Assembly (NCBI GenBank): GCA_021464415.1
Contig: CM038465.1
Span: 23,405,839-23,469,838 of the forward strand
Length of the DNA: 64,000 bases
Reading direction: 5' to 3'
Source of the DNA: Lonicera japonica
Lineage: Eukaryota; Streptophyta; Magnoliopsida; Dipsacales; Caprifoliaceae
This document shows positions 24,287-34,368 of this stretch, in pieces. The position numbers and the translations under genes are program-made. The first letter of the stretch is position 1. Each line of letters starts with the position of its first letter. The notes under the pieces were generated by a model. The model did not search any database. It saw nothing but the letters and a program-made list of their open reading frames with translations, and had not been told where the DNA came from.

Positions 24287-25440
24287 ATGGACCGACCCAT
24301 ACATCGTAAAACATGTGTTCCCATTCGGGGCCATCACTGTGGAAGATTCAAAAATCAGTTTTCAATTTAAAGTTAATGGTCAAAGGCTCAAACCGTTTTT
24401 GGAAATTCCATAGCTAGAGGAGTCCATCCCTCTAAGCGACCCGACCTATGCCTAAAAAGCGTAGGCATTTTTGTAAATAATGTGTATATTTTTGTTTTTG
24501 GAGTTTTCAGAAAATTGGGGCGGTTCGGAGTCAAAAAGAAATTTCAGAAGCGATTTAAGGAAATGCGGGTGAAGCGGAACAAATCGAGCAAGTGCAGGGG
24601 TTGGAAGATGCTGAAAAAAATATGAGAATGGTTTAGGCAGACAGAAGGATGATTTGTAAAAATTTGCAAAAAAATCCAAAATAAAAAATTGAAAAAAGTT
24701 CAAAAAATCGGTACAGATTTACAACTTCTCGGATAAATTTTAAGACCTTTGAGATGTGATTTTTTTTTTGGAGAATGTGAGGATAGAAGGTAAAACATGA
24801 GGGGTTCATTGTTTTATCCTAAAAAAAAAATTAAAGCTTGATTGATCCAACTTTGGCAGAATGATTTTGGCAGCCAAAGCTTCTAAAAACAAATAGCCAA
24901 AAATCATGGCTTCCTCTCCCATTGCCCACATTTCTCATAGATCCATCATCTCTCACATTTCCATTCTCTCCCCCTAAACCCCCATTGCTATACACATCCA
25001 AACCTCCATTAACACTAAATCTCCATCATTTTCTTCACCATTTTTCATCAAATCCTTCATAAAAACCCACCATTTTCTTTCTTTCTCCACCAAACCCATC
25101 ACTATTCATCATCTTCTCCATTCACCCATCTCCACTCATAGCCTCCAAAGCTCCCATCAAACTTTCCAATCTTCCCTAAATCCTTCCAAACTCTTCATAT
25201 CCACTCTTAATCTCCTCCTAACATCCAAGAAATCCCACAATCTTGCCCACATTTTTAGCTCTAGATCCCCACCATTTTCTCTTTATTCAAATCCTTCACC
25301 AAACCTCTCAATCTCTGCTCAAATCTCTCCAATATCCACCATTCTTTAATAATCCTCCACACATCTCACCAAATTTTGAGCTTTAACCCCAAACCCATAA
25401 CTTTCTCTCTCTATAAAGTTTTTCACCAAGGCTCCCTCCA
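24287..25440 (+). other. Athila spacer between integrase and env-like ORF
   Basis: No coding signature. The second half (24900-25435) is strikingly pyrimidine-rich on the plus strand (TCTCC, CACCATT, CTTCC words), as is usual upstream of Athila ORF2, and may act as a leader or splice-acceptor region. Confidence 0.6.
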
Positions 25441-26452
25441 ATGGCTTCCTCATCTCAACGCAATGTTGCAATGAAGCCGGTTACAAGCCAAATCACGCAG
25501 AGAGGGGACTATCAAGGCTTTTGAAATCATAAAGAGTTTAATTGGTTCCAACACGCATATAGGAGTAGACGGTGGTCATTGAGAGACCGGTTGATGTTGC
25601 ATCCTTGGATGACTTTCCGCAACGTGCGTCAATCCAACAACGGTCGGGGTGGGTTGAGTATCTCCGAAATGAAGGTAACCAATGCAACCTTTCTTTTTGT
25701 CGTGAATTAGTTGCTAGTTTGTTACTTATTCTGGATGAGAATTTTTCATTTGTGGGACAGGTTCTGGGGATGAAGGTTTCTTTTAACATGTTAACTGTTA
25801 GTGAAGTGATGGGTATTGGGTCTTTGCTGCCCTTTCATGCATATGATTTGCCTATACGGCGGGTTAGTCTTCTACCTTCGAACGATGCCTTAATTGGGTT
25901 CTTATCCTGGCGGGATAGACAATGGGTAGGGTCAACATTTAACCGAAGTGATTTGGCCAAAAATTTGAGCACCTTGTGGTTGGTGGTGGCTAATGCACTT
26001 GATCCGACCTCTCACACTAGCCGCATTTGTCGTCACCACGTGCTTGTCATAGAGGCAATTTCTCACAACAAGATGATTTGTCTTATGAGATATGTGATAG
26101 ATAAGATCTCCCCTATGTATGAGTCATCGTCCCACAATGACACTATTAAATTTCGGATTTTACTTATCAAATTGTGTTTGCAAGCGGGTGTTAGAGATAG
26201 AGCCAATAATGAATGACAAACGCAACGTTCCTCCGTTAACAAATCATCCATTGCCCATGCCGCCGGCCAATTGAGAAACCACTGAGGCAATAATCCGCCG
26301 GTTCAAATAGAGGAAAAGGAAGCGGACAAAGCACCAATTGATGTAGAGGCTCCAGGATTGTCTCGGAGGAGACGAAGAAATAGTTTGGCCCGGTTGAAAT
26401 TTTGCATGATCATGTGGTGGACTCCTTAAATGTCATTCGGACGCAAATGGAA
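25441..26452 (+). pseudogene. Athila env-like/ORF2 N-terminal part, pseudogene
   Basis: The best frame (25572-26216, 214 codons) has the length, position and composition of the Athila putative env-like ORF and ends in TGA. A start at ATG 25441 lies in another frame, so a frameshift separates them. The coding sense continues brokenly to about 26450, where the Tekay-derived DNA begins. The C-terminal part resumes at 32784. Athila env-like proteins have no proven function, and no clear signal peptide or transmembrane helix survives here. Confidence 0.6.
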
Positions 26453-27318
26453 GTAATTAGAGGTGGGGACATTATTACTAAATCTATTTTCTTAAACATT
26501 CGTCTCACCACCGCTCCTATCCTAGCCTTATCGGAGAAAGGGATAGGATACGTTATCTATTGTGACGCTTCTCATCTCAGTTTGGGTTGTCTCCTCATGC
26601 AACTTGAACATGTTATTGCTTACGCTTCCCGTCAATTAAAGACTCATGAGAAGAACTACCTGACTCATGACCTTGAATTAGCCACAGTGGTATTTGCATT
26701 AAAGATATGGAGGCACTATTTCTACGGAGAAAGATTTGAAGTATTCTCAAACCATAAGAGTCTTAAGTATATTTTTACACAAAGGGACCTGAATCAAATA
26801 CAACGTCGTTGGGTAGAATATCTCGAGGATTATGACTTTACACTTCAGTATCACCCAGGCAAAGCAAATGTAGTTGCAAATGCACTTAGTCAAAAATCGC
26901 AAGGGTCAGTCTCTGCATTAAGATGTTATGAGTGGAGGCTCTTGGAAGAACTCCAGCGGTATAATTTAATTGTGCGTCGTCAAGAGAATTTCGTTTTCTT
27001 ATCTAATCTTGTGACCAGTAATGTTAAGCCGTGTAATTGAGAGCCAAGGATATGACCTTAACCTTAACGAATTCCATACTAAAATCTTAGCAGGGGAAGC
27101 GATTGAGAATATCACTCTACGTGTTGATGGTGGGATTAGATATATGGGTAAGTTAATGGTTCCACACTCTAATATTAGCTTAAACAAGCAGTTTTGACTG
27201 AAGCTAATAATTTTGAATTCTCTATAGACCTCGGCAGCACCAAGATGTACCAAGATTTAAAATGTACTTATTGGTGGCCAGGTATGAAGCAAGATGTGGC
27301 CTTATTTGTCTTACACTG

Positions 27319-28995
27319 TGTGAGAATTCGCAAATGCGACCCCCGGGTCTCGTCCCCGCTCGTTGGGCGTCTGAAACGTCGGAAGGGGTCCCGTCATTCC
27401 ATTTGCTTGGAGTTGGTTGATAATTCATATCGGGTGTCCCTCTATCCTGTTTCTAGGTGTAAGAGGGTTCATTCAGAGTCGCCAGTACGTTTTACGAGAA
27501 AACGGACAAAAAGGGTTGTGTAAGGGAAAAAGCTACAGATAAGCCTTTCTTTACACATTTGTCTGCGAAACCAGGATTCTATAAGGTTCGGGAACTATAT
27601 TACGGTTTGGGAAGGTGTTAAGCACCCATTCCGCCCTTTCGGTCTCTAGTGGTCTTATACGTTTATTTTATGTTGAAAAACTTGGATGCTTTTACTGACA
27701 GTCTACTACTTTTCTAATAAAAACCCTAATTTCTGGGGAAAAACGGGAAAGGGATAAAAACCTTTGTGTTCCGAGATCCGATGTTTTATTTATTGAAAGA
27801 TGTAAATACAAATGACAAAACCCTTTATTTTGAAAGAGTGTCCCGTATTATTTCCTCAGATAATGACGGTTTTCTCGGGTTGTGATTACTTTTGTAAAAG
27901 TTTGGATCTTGTATCGGGACTAATTTAATGTGGAACTAGAACTCTTTGAGGAGAGTTATCAGACACGTCACAGTCTATAGAGAAGACAGGATATGTTGAT
28001 TTTAATTCTATATAAGTCGTATCAGTCCGGGTTTTGAAAACATAATTTTATCCGAACGATAACAAACTTACTCTTCTGGTTTTGCAAACGGTTTTATCAG
28101 GGTCTTTTGTTTTGAAGACGGTAGACTATTTATAACTTGGCAATAAGTTTATTCAAATAAAACGTGGACAAAACAACAGAAATAAAACAAGTACACAGAT
28201 AAACCTGATTTTCGAGCGCGTTAGGAACTTAGCACAACCATGTTGCCACTTCGCTTACTAGGACGGGGATCGACCTAGTAATATATACAACAAAATTAAT
28301 ATACAAATATCTTATTTAATTACTAGAAGAGACTTTCGTTACCTTCCCGACGAGAATAATAATAAGAAAGAAAATATAATACGGCAGAGAGATCTCCGGC
28401 GATAATAATCTTCTCCTTCTTCAGATATTTCCGAGAATTCGATTCCCGAGACTGGACACGTCGAGTGTCGAGAATAGATTCAATAATTCTTCAAAAATAA
28501 GACGATAATAGAAAATACTTGACGAAAGATCAGAAAATCAGATCATAAGCCCGCAATTCTGCTCTAAAACTGCTATTTTTTGCTCTGCTGTTGGTGTCCT
28601 TAAACCTTGGGGGCTGCTGGCCTATTTATAGTGGCGAAAAGGTGTATGTCACGCGACATATTGGTGTATGTCACGCGACAATCTTGACTGTCGCGCGACA
28701 TTCTACTTTAATGATGATTCTGACTCACTGATGAGTCAGAAAGTGGAGTGGTGGGGTGTTTGCCGCGCGACATTTCCCTCAAAAGTGGGATTGTCGTGCG
28801 ACATACTGGTGTATGTCGCGCGACAATCTTGACAAATCTTGACTGTCGTGCGACATTTCACTTTAAAGCATGTTTGTTTGACCAAGAGACGCTTCCGGGG
28901 AAGTCTCGGGTGTTCGGGTGGGTCCCGGAGTCCAGAAACAGCAGTCTCAAAGGTCATTAGGGTTCTTGCGGGGGTCATGGATCGGGGTGTCTACA
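27319..28995 (-). mobile_element. Tat solo LTR (family 2), minus strand
   Basis: It is 1677 bp, flanked by the perfect duplication CACTG (27314-27318 and 28996-29000). Read on the minus strand it starts TGTAGACACCCCGATCC, as does the 5' LTR at 44983, and is collinear with it over the full length, so both belong to one family. Excising it restores the integrase finger frame of the chromovirus. No internal Tat sequence adjoins it. Confidence 0.95.
28623..28857 (-). promoter_or_regulatory. Putative U3 promoter with TGTCGCGCGACA array (family 2 solo LTR)
   Basis: On the minus strand, a TATAAATA box (plus 28623-28630) is preceded by about eight variants of the 12-bp palindrome TGTCGCGCGACA between about 28645 and 28857, several changed at one position (TGTCGTGCGACA, TGTCACGCGACA). 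The layout is the same as in the 5' LTR at 44983. Confidence 0.6.
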
Positions 28996-30181
28996 CACTG
29001 CCTATCGTGTCAAAGTATCAAGATAAAACACTAAAGGCCTAAAGGGCAACTTCAACCCCTTCAAATTCTCGAATGGACGTGGGAAAACATTACGATGGAT
29101 TTCTTGATGGGTTTGCCCAGAATGCAATGTAAGAATAATGCAGTTTGGGTGATTGTTGATTGCCTCACAAAATCAACACATTTTTTGCCAATCCAAGAGA
29201 ATGATTCACTTGAGAAGCTAGCAAAACTATATATTAGAGAGATAGTTAAACTTCACGGGGTACTAGTGTCTATTGTTTCTGATCGTGATCCTTGTTTTAC
29301 TTCGCATTTTTGGGAAGCTCTTCAGCAAGCCATGGGCACAAGATTAACTTTTAGTATCCCTTTCCACCGTCAAACTAATGGGCAATCGGAAAGAACAATT
29401 CAGATTCTTGAGGATATGCTTAGAGCTTATGTTCTAGACTTTAGGGGCAATTAAGATGACTTTGTGCCACTTCTTGAGTTCGCCTATAATAATAGCTTTC
29501 AAGCTAGTATAGGCATGGCTCCGTATGAAACCTTGTACGGTAGACCATGTAGGTCACCCGTATGTTAGGTCGAGGCTGGTGAAGTATCTGTGTTGGGACG
29601 ACAGTTAGTGCAAGACACTGCTAAAAAGATAAAGTTTATTAAACAACGCTTGGCGACGTCCCAATGTCATCAAAAGATATACGCGGATAAAAGACGGCGA
29701 CCCTTACAATTCGAAGTGGGTGACTACGTGTTCCTTAAAGTGAAACCTTGTCATGGTATCATCCATTTTGGGGACAAGGGTAAGCTTACCCCTAGATATA
29801 TTGGCCCGTTTGAGATTATTCAATGTGTGGGATCGGTTTCCTATCGTTTGGCCTTAACCCCTTCACTTCAGCGTATTCACAACGTGTTTCATATGTCCAT
29901 GTTACGAAAGTATGTACCGGATCCATCTCACGTTATTCCAACTGAGGAGCTTGAAGTTAACGATAATGTTTCTTACGAGACGCGGCCGATAGCCGTGGTT
30001 AATCATAAAGAGCAAGTCCTCCGAAATCACATAATTCCATTGCTCAAGGTAATTTGGCTTTATCATGATGTAGAAGAAGCCATGTGGGAGCTTGAGTTAG
30101 AAATTCAAGCCAAGTATCCGCATTTGCTCCAATGAGGTACTTCCGAACCTTTTTATCTATATTTTGAGGATGAAATATTTT

Positions 30182-30194
30182 AAGGAGGGGAGAT
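30182..30194 (+). other. Polypurine tract of the chromovirus
   Basis: AAGGAGGGGAGAT stands directly before the 3' LTR. Confidence 0.8.
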
Positions 30195-30764
30195 TATAAT
30201 ACCCGTATCTCATTTTCTGTGTAAATTCTTCCTTGGCATTCGGTCAACCTTAAATAGACACTTTGGATAGTGAATTCTCGATTTGAATTCTTTTTGGATG
30301 ATGTAAAACCTCTAGCATGTCAAAGTAGGCATTCGAAGTTTGGGAGATCAATCGTTTCGTTATTCGAAAGGCCCGAATCGAAATCGAGGTATAAATCGCA
30401 AGTTTTGATAATACGCGATTTTTAAATTTTTTATCAACTTTGTAAGGCCATAACTTCTTCGTTAGATGTTCGAATTAGTCCCCATTAGTGCCCAAAGTTC
30501 CATATCGTTCCCCTCTACAACTTTCATGTTTGGCCCAGAATGAGATTCTAGAATTTCGGGGGTCTGGGAAGCCAAAAATCAGTTGAATTTAGTGTAGTGG
30601 TTCCAAGATTGATATTCGCCTTCCCAAGATTGATCTTGGGCTATCCTAGGATGAAAATTGTAATGACCCGGTCCCACCTCAGTAAGATATTGTTCGCTCT
30701 GGGCAACGTCCAGCCAGGCCTCAGCCCTGGACCATCACATTCCCTCACGGCTTTGTTTATGGAA

Positions 30765-30867
30765 GCTCACGACCAGTATCCTAGGGGGGTCACCCATCCT
30801 GGGATTGCTCTAGCCTCCTACTCACTTAACTTCGGAGTTCTTATGAGATCCGAAGCCAGTGAGCCCC
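30765..30867 (-). ncRNA. 5S rRNA-derived segment in the TRIM left LTR
   Basis: The minus strand contains AGAACTCCGAAGTTAAG and GGATGGGTGACC, the 5S A-box region and C-box region, at the 5S spacing. Other positions diverge. It is not a canonical 5S gene: the 5' and 3' ends of 5S are replaced by LTR sequence. Confidence 0.75.
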
Positions 30868-31081
30868 CAAAGGCCTCGTACTTAATTAGGGACCAACTCT
30901 TACTTATATGGGTCTCAAGGAATCTCCCACTTTCCGATGTGGGATGTTTCATCCTTCCCCCCTTAGGGAACCGACGCCCTCGTTGGCACACCGTACTCTG
31001 TGGGGTCTGCTCACCATTTGTAATAACCCGATCCCACCTCAGTACGATATTGTTTGCTCTGGGCAACGTCTAGCCAAGCCT

Positions 31082-31198
31082 CAGCCCTGGACCATCACCT
31101 TCCTTCACGCCTTTGTTTCTGGGAGCTCACGACCAGGCCTCAGCCCTGGACCATCACCTTCGTTCACGCCTTTGTTTCTCGGAGCTCACGACCAGCTT
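31082..31198. repeat. 59-bp tandem duplication in the TRIM right LTR
   Basis: Two adjacent copies of a unit from CCTCAGCCCTGGACCATCAC to GGAGCTCACGACCAG differ at about two positions. The left LTR has one copy. Confidence 0.8.
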
Positions 31199-31287
31199 CC
31201 CAGGGGGTCACCCATCTTGGGATTACTCTGGCCGCGTACTGGCTTAACTTCGGAGTTCTGATGGGATCCGAAGCCAGTGAGCCCCCA
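31183..31287 (-). ncRNA. 5S rRNA-derived segment in the TRIM right LTR
   Basis: The minus strand reads GGATCCCATCAGAACTCC then GAAGTTAAG and GATGGGTGACC. It is closer to real 5S than the left copy over the first 40 bp. Confidence 0.75.
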
Positions 31288-32783
31288 AAAGGCCTTGTAG
31301 TTAATTAGGAACCAACTCCTACTTGTTGGCTGAAAGCTCCTAAGATCGATCTTGGACCACCCAAGATCGATCTAGGTGCCCTAGAGTCGAATCTTAACGT
31401 GTTTTGACCCGATTTTTCTCCTATTTAACCTCATTTCTTCTACCACTTCGACATATATGCCTCTATTATTGTCTAAGGGTTCTAGAAAGAGGGAAATAAG
31501 AGATCTTAGAGTGTTCTTGTCAAATCTATATCATAGTTCAAGATTAAAGCCTTGAATCAACGCTTTCTCCACTATTCATCATCTCCTACCTTTATTCCTC
31601 TCATTTAAGCATCAAGGGAGCAAGGGTTTGTGGTGGTCCTGGAGTGTAGCTTCAAGGGTTCAATACAAGCTTCCAATCTTCTGTTTCTAACATCTTAGAG
31701 GTGGGGACATTACTACTAAATCTATTTTCTTAAAAATTTGTTGTTGTATTATCATTTTCCCAAAATTTATACAAACCCTACGCAGGGTTAAGCTTACACT
31801 TGGGTACAGAGTTACAAAACTTTGATTACCATACTATTAATGCTTGATATCACTTGATTTTACTATGTTTCAAGCATGTATGTATCAATTTATTACGTTT
31901 TGCACAAAAATCCACCAAAATGGAAATGTAGCTTATAAATTTCTACATGAACTATACTTATACTTATCTTGGTGGAATGATTGGTGATTTTATAACACTT
32001 GTACTTGGAGATGATGGAAATGTATGTATAAGTTGCTTTAGAACTTAATGATTGTGTTGGCTATTTATGATTTTGCTACATATATACATGTGTATTGTTG
32101 TTTATGGTATTACCTCCTATGGCACAATTATCTATATAGATGAATATAGCATGGTTGTAGCCGCTTGATTATCTTATGGGTTGGAGCACCGATTCTAGAT
32201 GAGGGTTGGAGCGCTTAGGTTGCCTTCGAGATGACTATACCTAATGTAGGATAATTTGTGCCTTATATAGCCAATGCATTGTTTTTCCATATTATGTTTA
32301 AACTTTTTTTCTATAATCACGAATGTGTGTGAACTATAACTTGTATTTTCGTATAAAGCAACTTAATTGTATAGTTCCCACTGAGCCCACTTGGCTCACC
32401 TTACTATTATTTTTATATAGGTACTTCAGCAGGTACTCAGGGACGGGGACGAGGAAGGACGTTTCATCCTAGATTTGCCTCTGATATTGACGAGAGTTTC
32501 TTGCGAAGGAGAAACCTTGTTTTAACTTTTGTATTGGCATGTAACTTGTATTTTCTTTAGATTTTCTTATTGTATAATTATTAAACTTTAATATACTAGT
32601 TAGTGGTTTATGTGTACGATGGTAATCCAAGCTATCTATGGACATCTTTGATTGATGTATAGTTATTTCCTCTATTATATTGGTTTAATTATTTAAGGTT
32701 TCAGCTTTTTTTTTATTTATTTTTTTGCCGTTATTAGTGACAGCAACCAATGATTACCCACTTCTGAAGGTAGATGCCTTCAT

Positions 32784-32993
32784 ATGGAAATCAGAGCGTC
32801 ACAGGGGTTTACTAATTTGAATGATCGGGTTGAGAACATGGCAAACCGTCAAGAGCTCATGGAAAATGAAATATGGGCAGACCATGCTTATTTTCAAGAG
32901 CTAATGGAAAATGTGAGAAGAGCTCAACATGCCTATCTTCAAGAGCAATTCGAGGCTCTTAACATGAGATTTCCACCACCCCCGGATATGTGA
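32784..32993 (+). pseudogene. Athila env-like/ORF2 C-terminal part
   Basis: A 69-codon frame with a repeated RQELMENEIWADHAYF/FQELMENVRRAQHAYL heptad-like pattern, predicted helical, ends in a Pro-rich FPPPPDM and TGA. It continues the env-like ORF broken at about 26452; position and the residual ATGGA word on both sides support this. Confidence 0.6.
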
Positions 32994-34350
32994 ATGTGCT
33001 TCTGAAAACTCCCTTTTTATTTCATTTTTTTCTTTCTTTTTTTTTTGGTTGATGGATTATTTAGACATATCTCCTTGTGAAGGCTTGATTTTTTAACTTT
33101 GCATGTTATGTTTGACTAATGCTAACCCATTTGTTAGTAGTTTGTATATATGTAGTAGCTTCAAAATCGATCTTAGCCTCATTTTTGAGAAATTGGAAAG
33201 CAATTTTTCAACAACTTGCCAATTTTCGTCATCTTCAAGAGCATTGAGGACAATGCCGATTTTAAGTTGGGGGTGTGCACTTTAAAAAATTTTCAAGCAT
33301 GCTTTCTTCATGATAATTTTCTCTATGCTAGGATCGATTTTACCCTCTTATCGAAGAAGTTTGAAAATGATGATCTTTTTTTTTTAATTGTCCTTGAATT
33401 GATGGTTTTTTGCATGAATTTCTTGATTCGGATAGGTAGTTGATTGATAATCTCCATGGCATTGCTTGATTTAGATTCTTGAGCCTTGTAGTTTCTTATG
33501 AACATACATAATGTTGTGGTTTCATTTAGTCTTTGGTATCACATAGAATTATTTTCATCTTGTGTAGAGAGAAGTAATGTTCAAATGCAATAAAAGCTCT
33601 TTCGAAAAGATCCTCCTTGAAGGGGACATATGCGTGGCACTTATAAAAGATTTTGAAACTTGGATGACTTTTAAACTTAATATTGACTTTAAGCTTCACT
33701 TGACTAAATTCATAAGTCATTTTGTCTAATATTAAGGATAGGCAGAGGTTACCATATGGAAAAAAGGGTGAATAGCTTCCTTTGATATAAAAAAAAGAAA
33801 GAAAGGAAAAGAAGAAGAAGCTATGAATGCAAAATCACAAAGTGATACCGCTGCCCTCCATAGAGATGCAAACCACCTTGAGCTAATTTAGCAAAAATTC
33901 CAAGTAAAAGATAAAGAAAAGTGCTTAAAATCGACAAAGTTCTTGAGCTTTTGTTTTTGAAAGATTTCTCTCTACCACTATTGATGAATAGAATTATTTG
34001 TGATTAAGAGTGATTGTGTCAAAATTCCATATGCATAGTGTGTTCAAATGGAAATGTGGAGCTAATTTCTAAAAGAGATTGTAAGCAATGGAGATCGTCA
34101 TTCAAATGCCAACATTCCGGAAATTGTAATAGTAATGCCAAAACACTTAAATCAATTCATGGAAATGCTTCAATTATACTTCTTTGAGTTCAAACTTCGG
34201 ATGTTTTTGGGTATCATCTCTATAAACCCTCACGAGACACAACTCGTCTTCTAGGGGAACTTAGGAGTTCAAAGGCTTAATGCATGTGCTAAATGCATTT
34301 TCGATTATTATACTTAGCTATTTTTAATTTGCTTGCTAAGGGACTAACAA
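32994..34350 (+). other. Athila 3' untranslated spacer
   Basis: It contains GGACAATGCCGATTTTAAGT and a TTGGGGGTG purine run (about 33249-33277), a conserved-looking Athila block after ORF2. Otherwise AT-rich and non-coding. Confidence 0.6.
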
Positions 34351-34368
34351 GAGATAAGTTGGGGGAGT
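34351..34368 (+). other. Athila polypurine tract
   Basis: GAGATAAGTTGGGGGAGT stands immediately before the 3' LTR start. Confidence 0.85.

Larger units (their letters stand above)
26497..30135 (+). pseudogene. Chromovirus RNase H-integrase-chromodomain pseudogene (split)
   Basis: RNase H (26500-26920) shows [13 protein letters not shown], then [18 protein letters not shown] and [14 protein letters not shown]. Integrase begins after about 27190: its zinc finger is cut by the solo LTR at 27319 and resumes at 29001, with the reading frame continuous once the LTR and one CACTG are removed. The catalytic core (29083-29460) shows MDFLMGLP, SIVSDRDPCF and NGQSERTIQ. The C-terminal part (29590-30135) has a GPFEI-type segment and a terminal chromodomain-like region ending in AMWELELEIQAKYPHLLQ. 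Stops occur at 27038, 27195, 29033, 29452 and 29564. The chromodomain places it among chromoviruses, most like Tekay/Del. Confidence 0.85.
30659..31326 (-). mobile_element. Cassandra-like TRIM with 5S rRNA sequence, minus strand
   Basis: Two LTR copies (30659-30951 and 31019-31326) flank a 67-bp interior. On the minus strand the interior starts with a PBS-like ATGGTGAGCAGA after the right LTR and ends in AAGGGGGGAAGGA, a good polypurine tract, before the left LTR. The left LTR starts TGAAACATCCCACATCGG and ends GGGTCATTACA on the minus strand. Both LTRs carry a 5S rRNA-like segment in the same sense as the element. The right LTR lacks its first ~50 bp and has an internal 59-bp duplication. 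There is no coding capacity, as expected for a TRIM. Confidence 0.8.
26453..32782 (+). mobile_element. 5'-truncated Tekay/Del-type chromovirus inside Athila
   Basis: The interior encodes RNase H, integrase and a C-terminal chromodomain, followed by a purine tract and a 3' LTR (30195-32782). The 5' LTR, gag, protease and RT are missing apart from a 40-bp shard of LTR (26457-26496) directly abutting RNase H. Athila env-like coding flanks both ends (ending near 26452, resuming near 32784), and both junctions carry an ATGGA word (26446-26452 and 32784-32788 region), compatible with a target duplication. It holds a Tat solo LTR and a Cassandra-like TRIM. Confidence 0.8.
30195..32782 (+). repeat. 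3' LTR of the Tekay-type element, interrupted
   Basis: It begins TATAATACCCGTATCTC (first TG mutated to TA) and ends near GATGCCTTCA at 32782, after which Athila coding resumes. It contains the TRIM at 30659-31326, so its own length is about 1.9 kb. The part near 30440-30540 shares the GGCCATAACTTCTTCG style of Tekay LTRs. Confidence 0.75.

Noticed and set aside
25572..26216. An infectious retrovirus with a working envelope gene
   Set aside because: The ORF is the Athila env-like type of unproven function, frameshifted, split by another element and lacking a clear signal peptide or membrane anchor.
30765..31287. Functional 5S rRNA genes
   Set aside because: Only the central promoter-bearing part matches 5S; the ends are LTR sequence and there is no tandem 5S array.
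30597..31308. Overlapping plus-strand ORFs of 84-158 aa
   Set aside because: They are antisense readings of Cassandra LTR and 5S-like DNA; non-coding sequence explains them fully.
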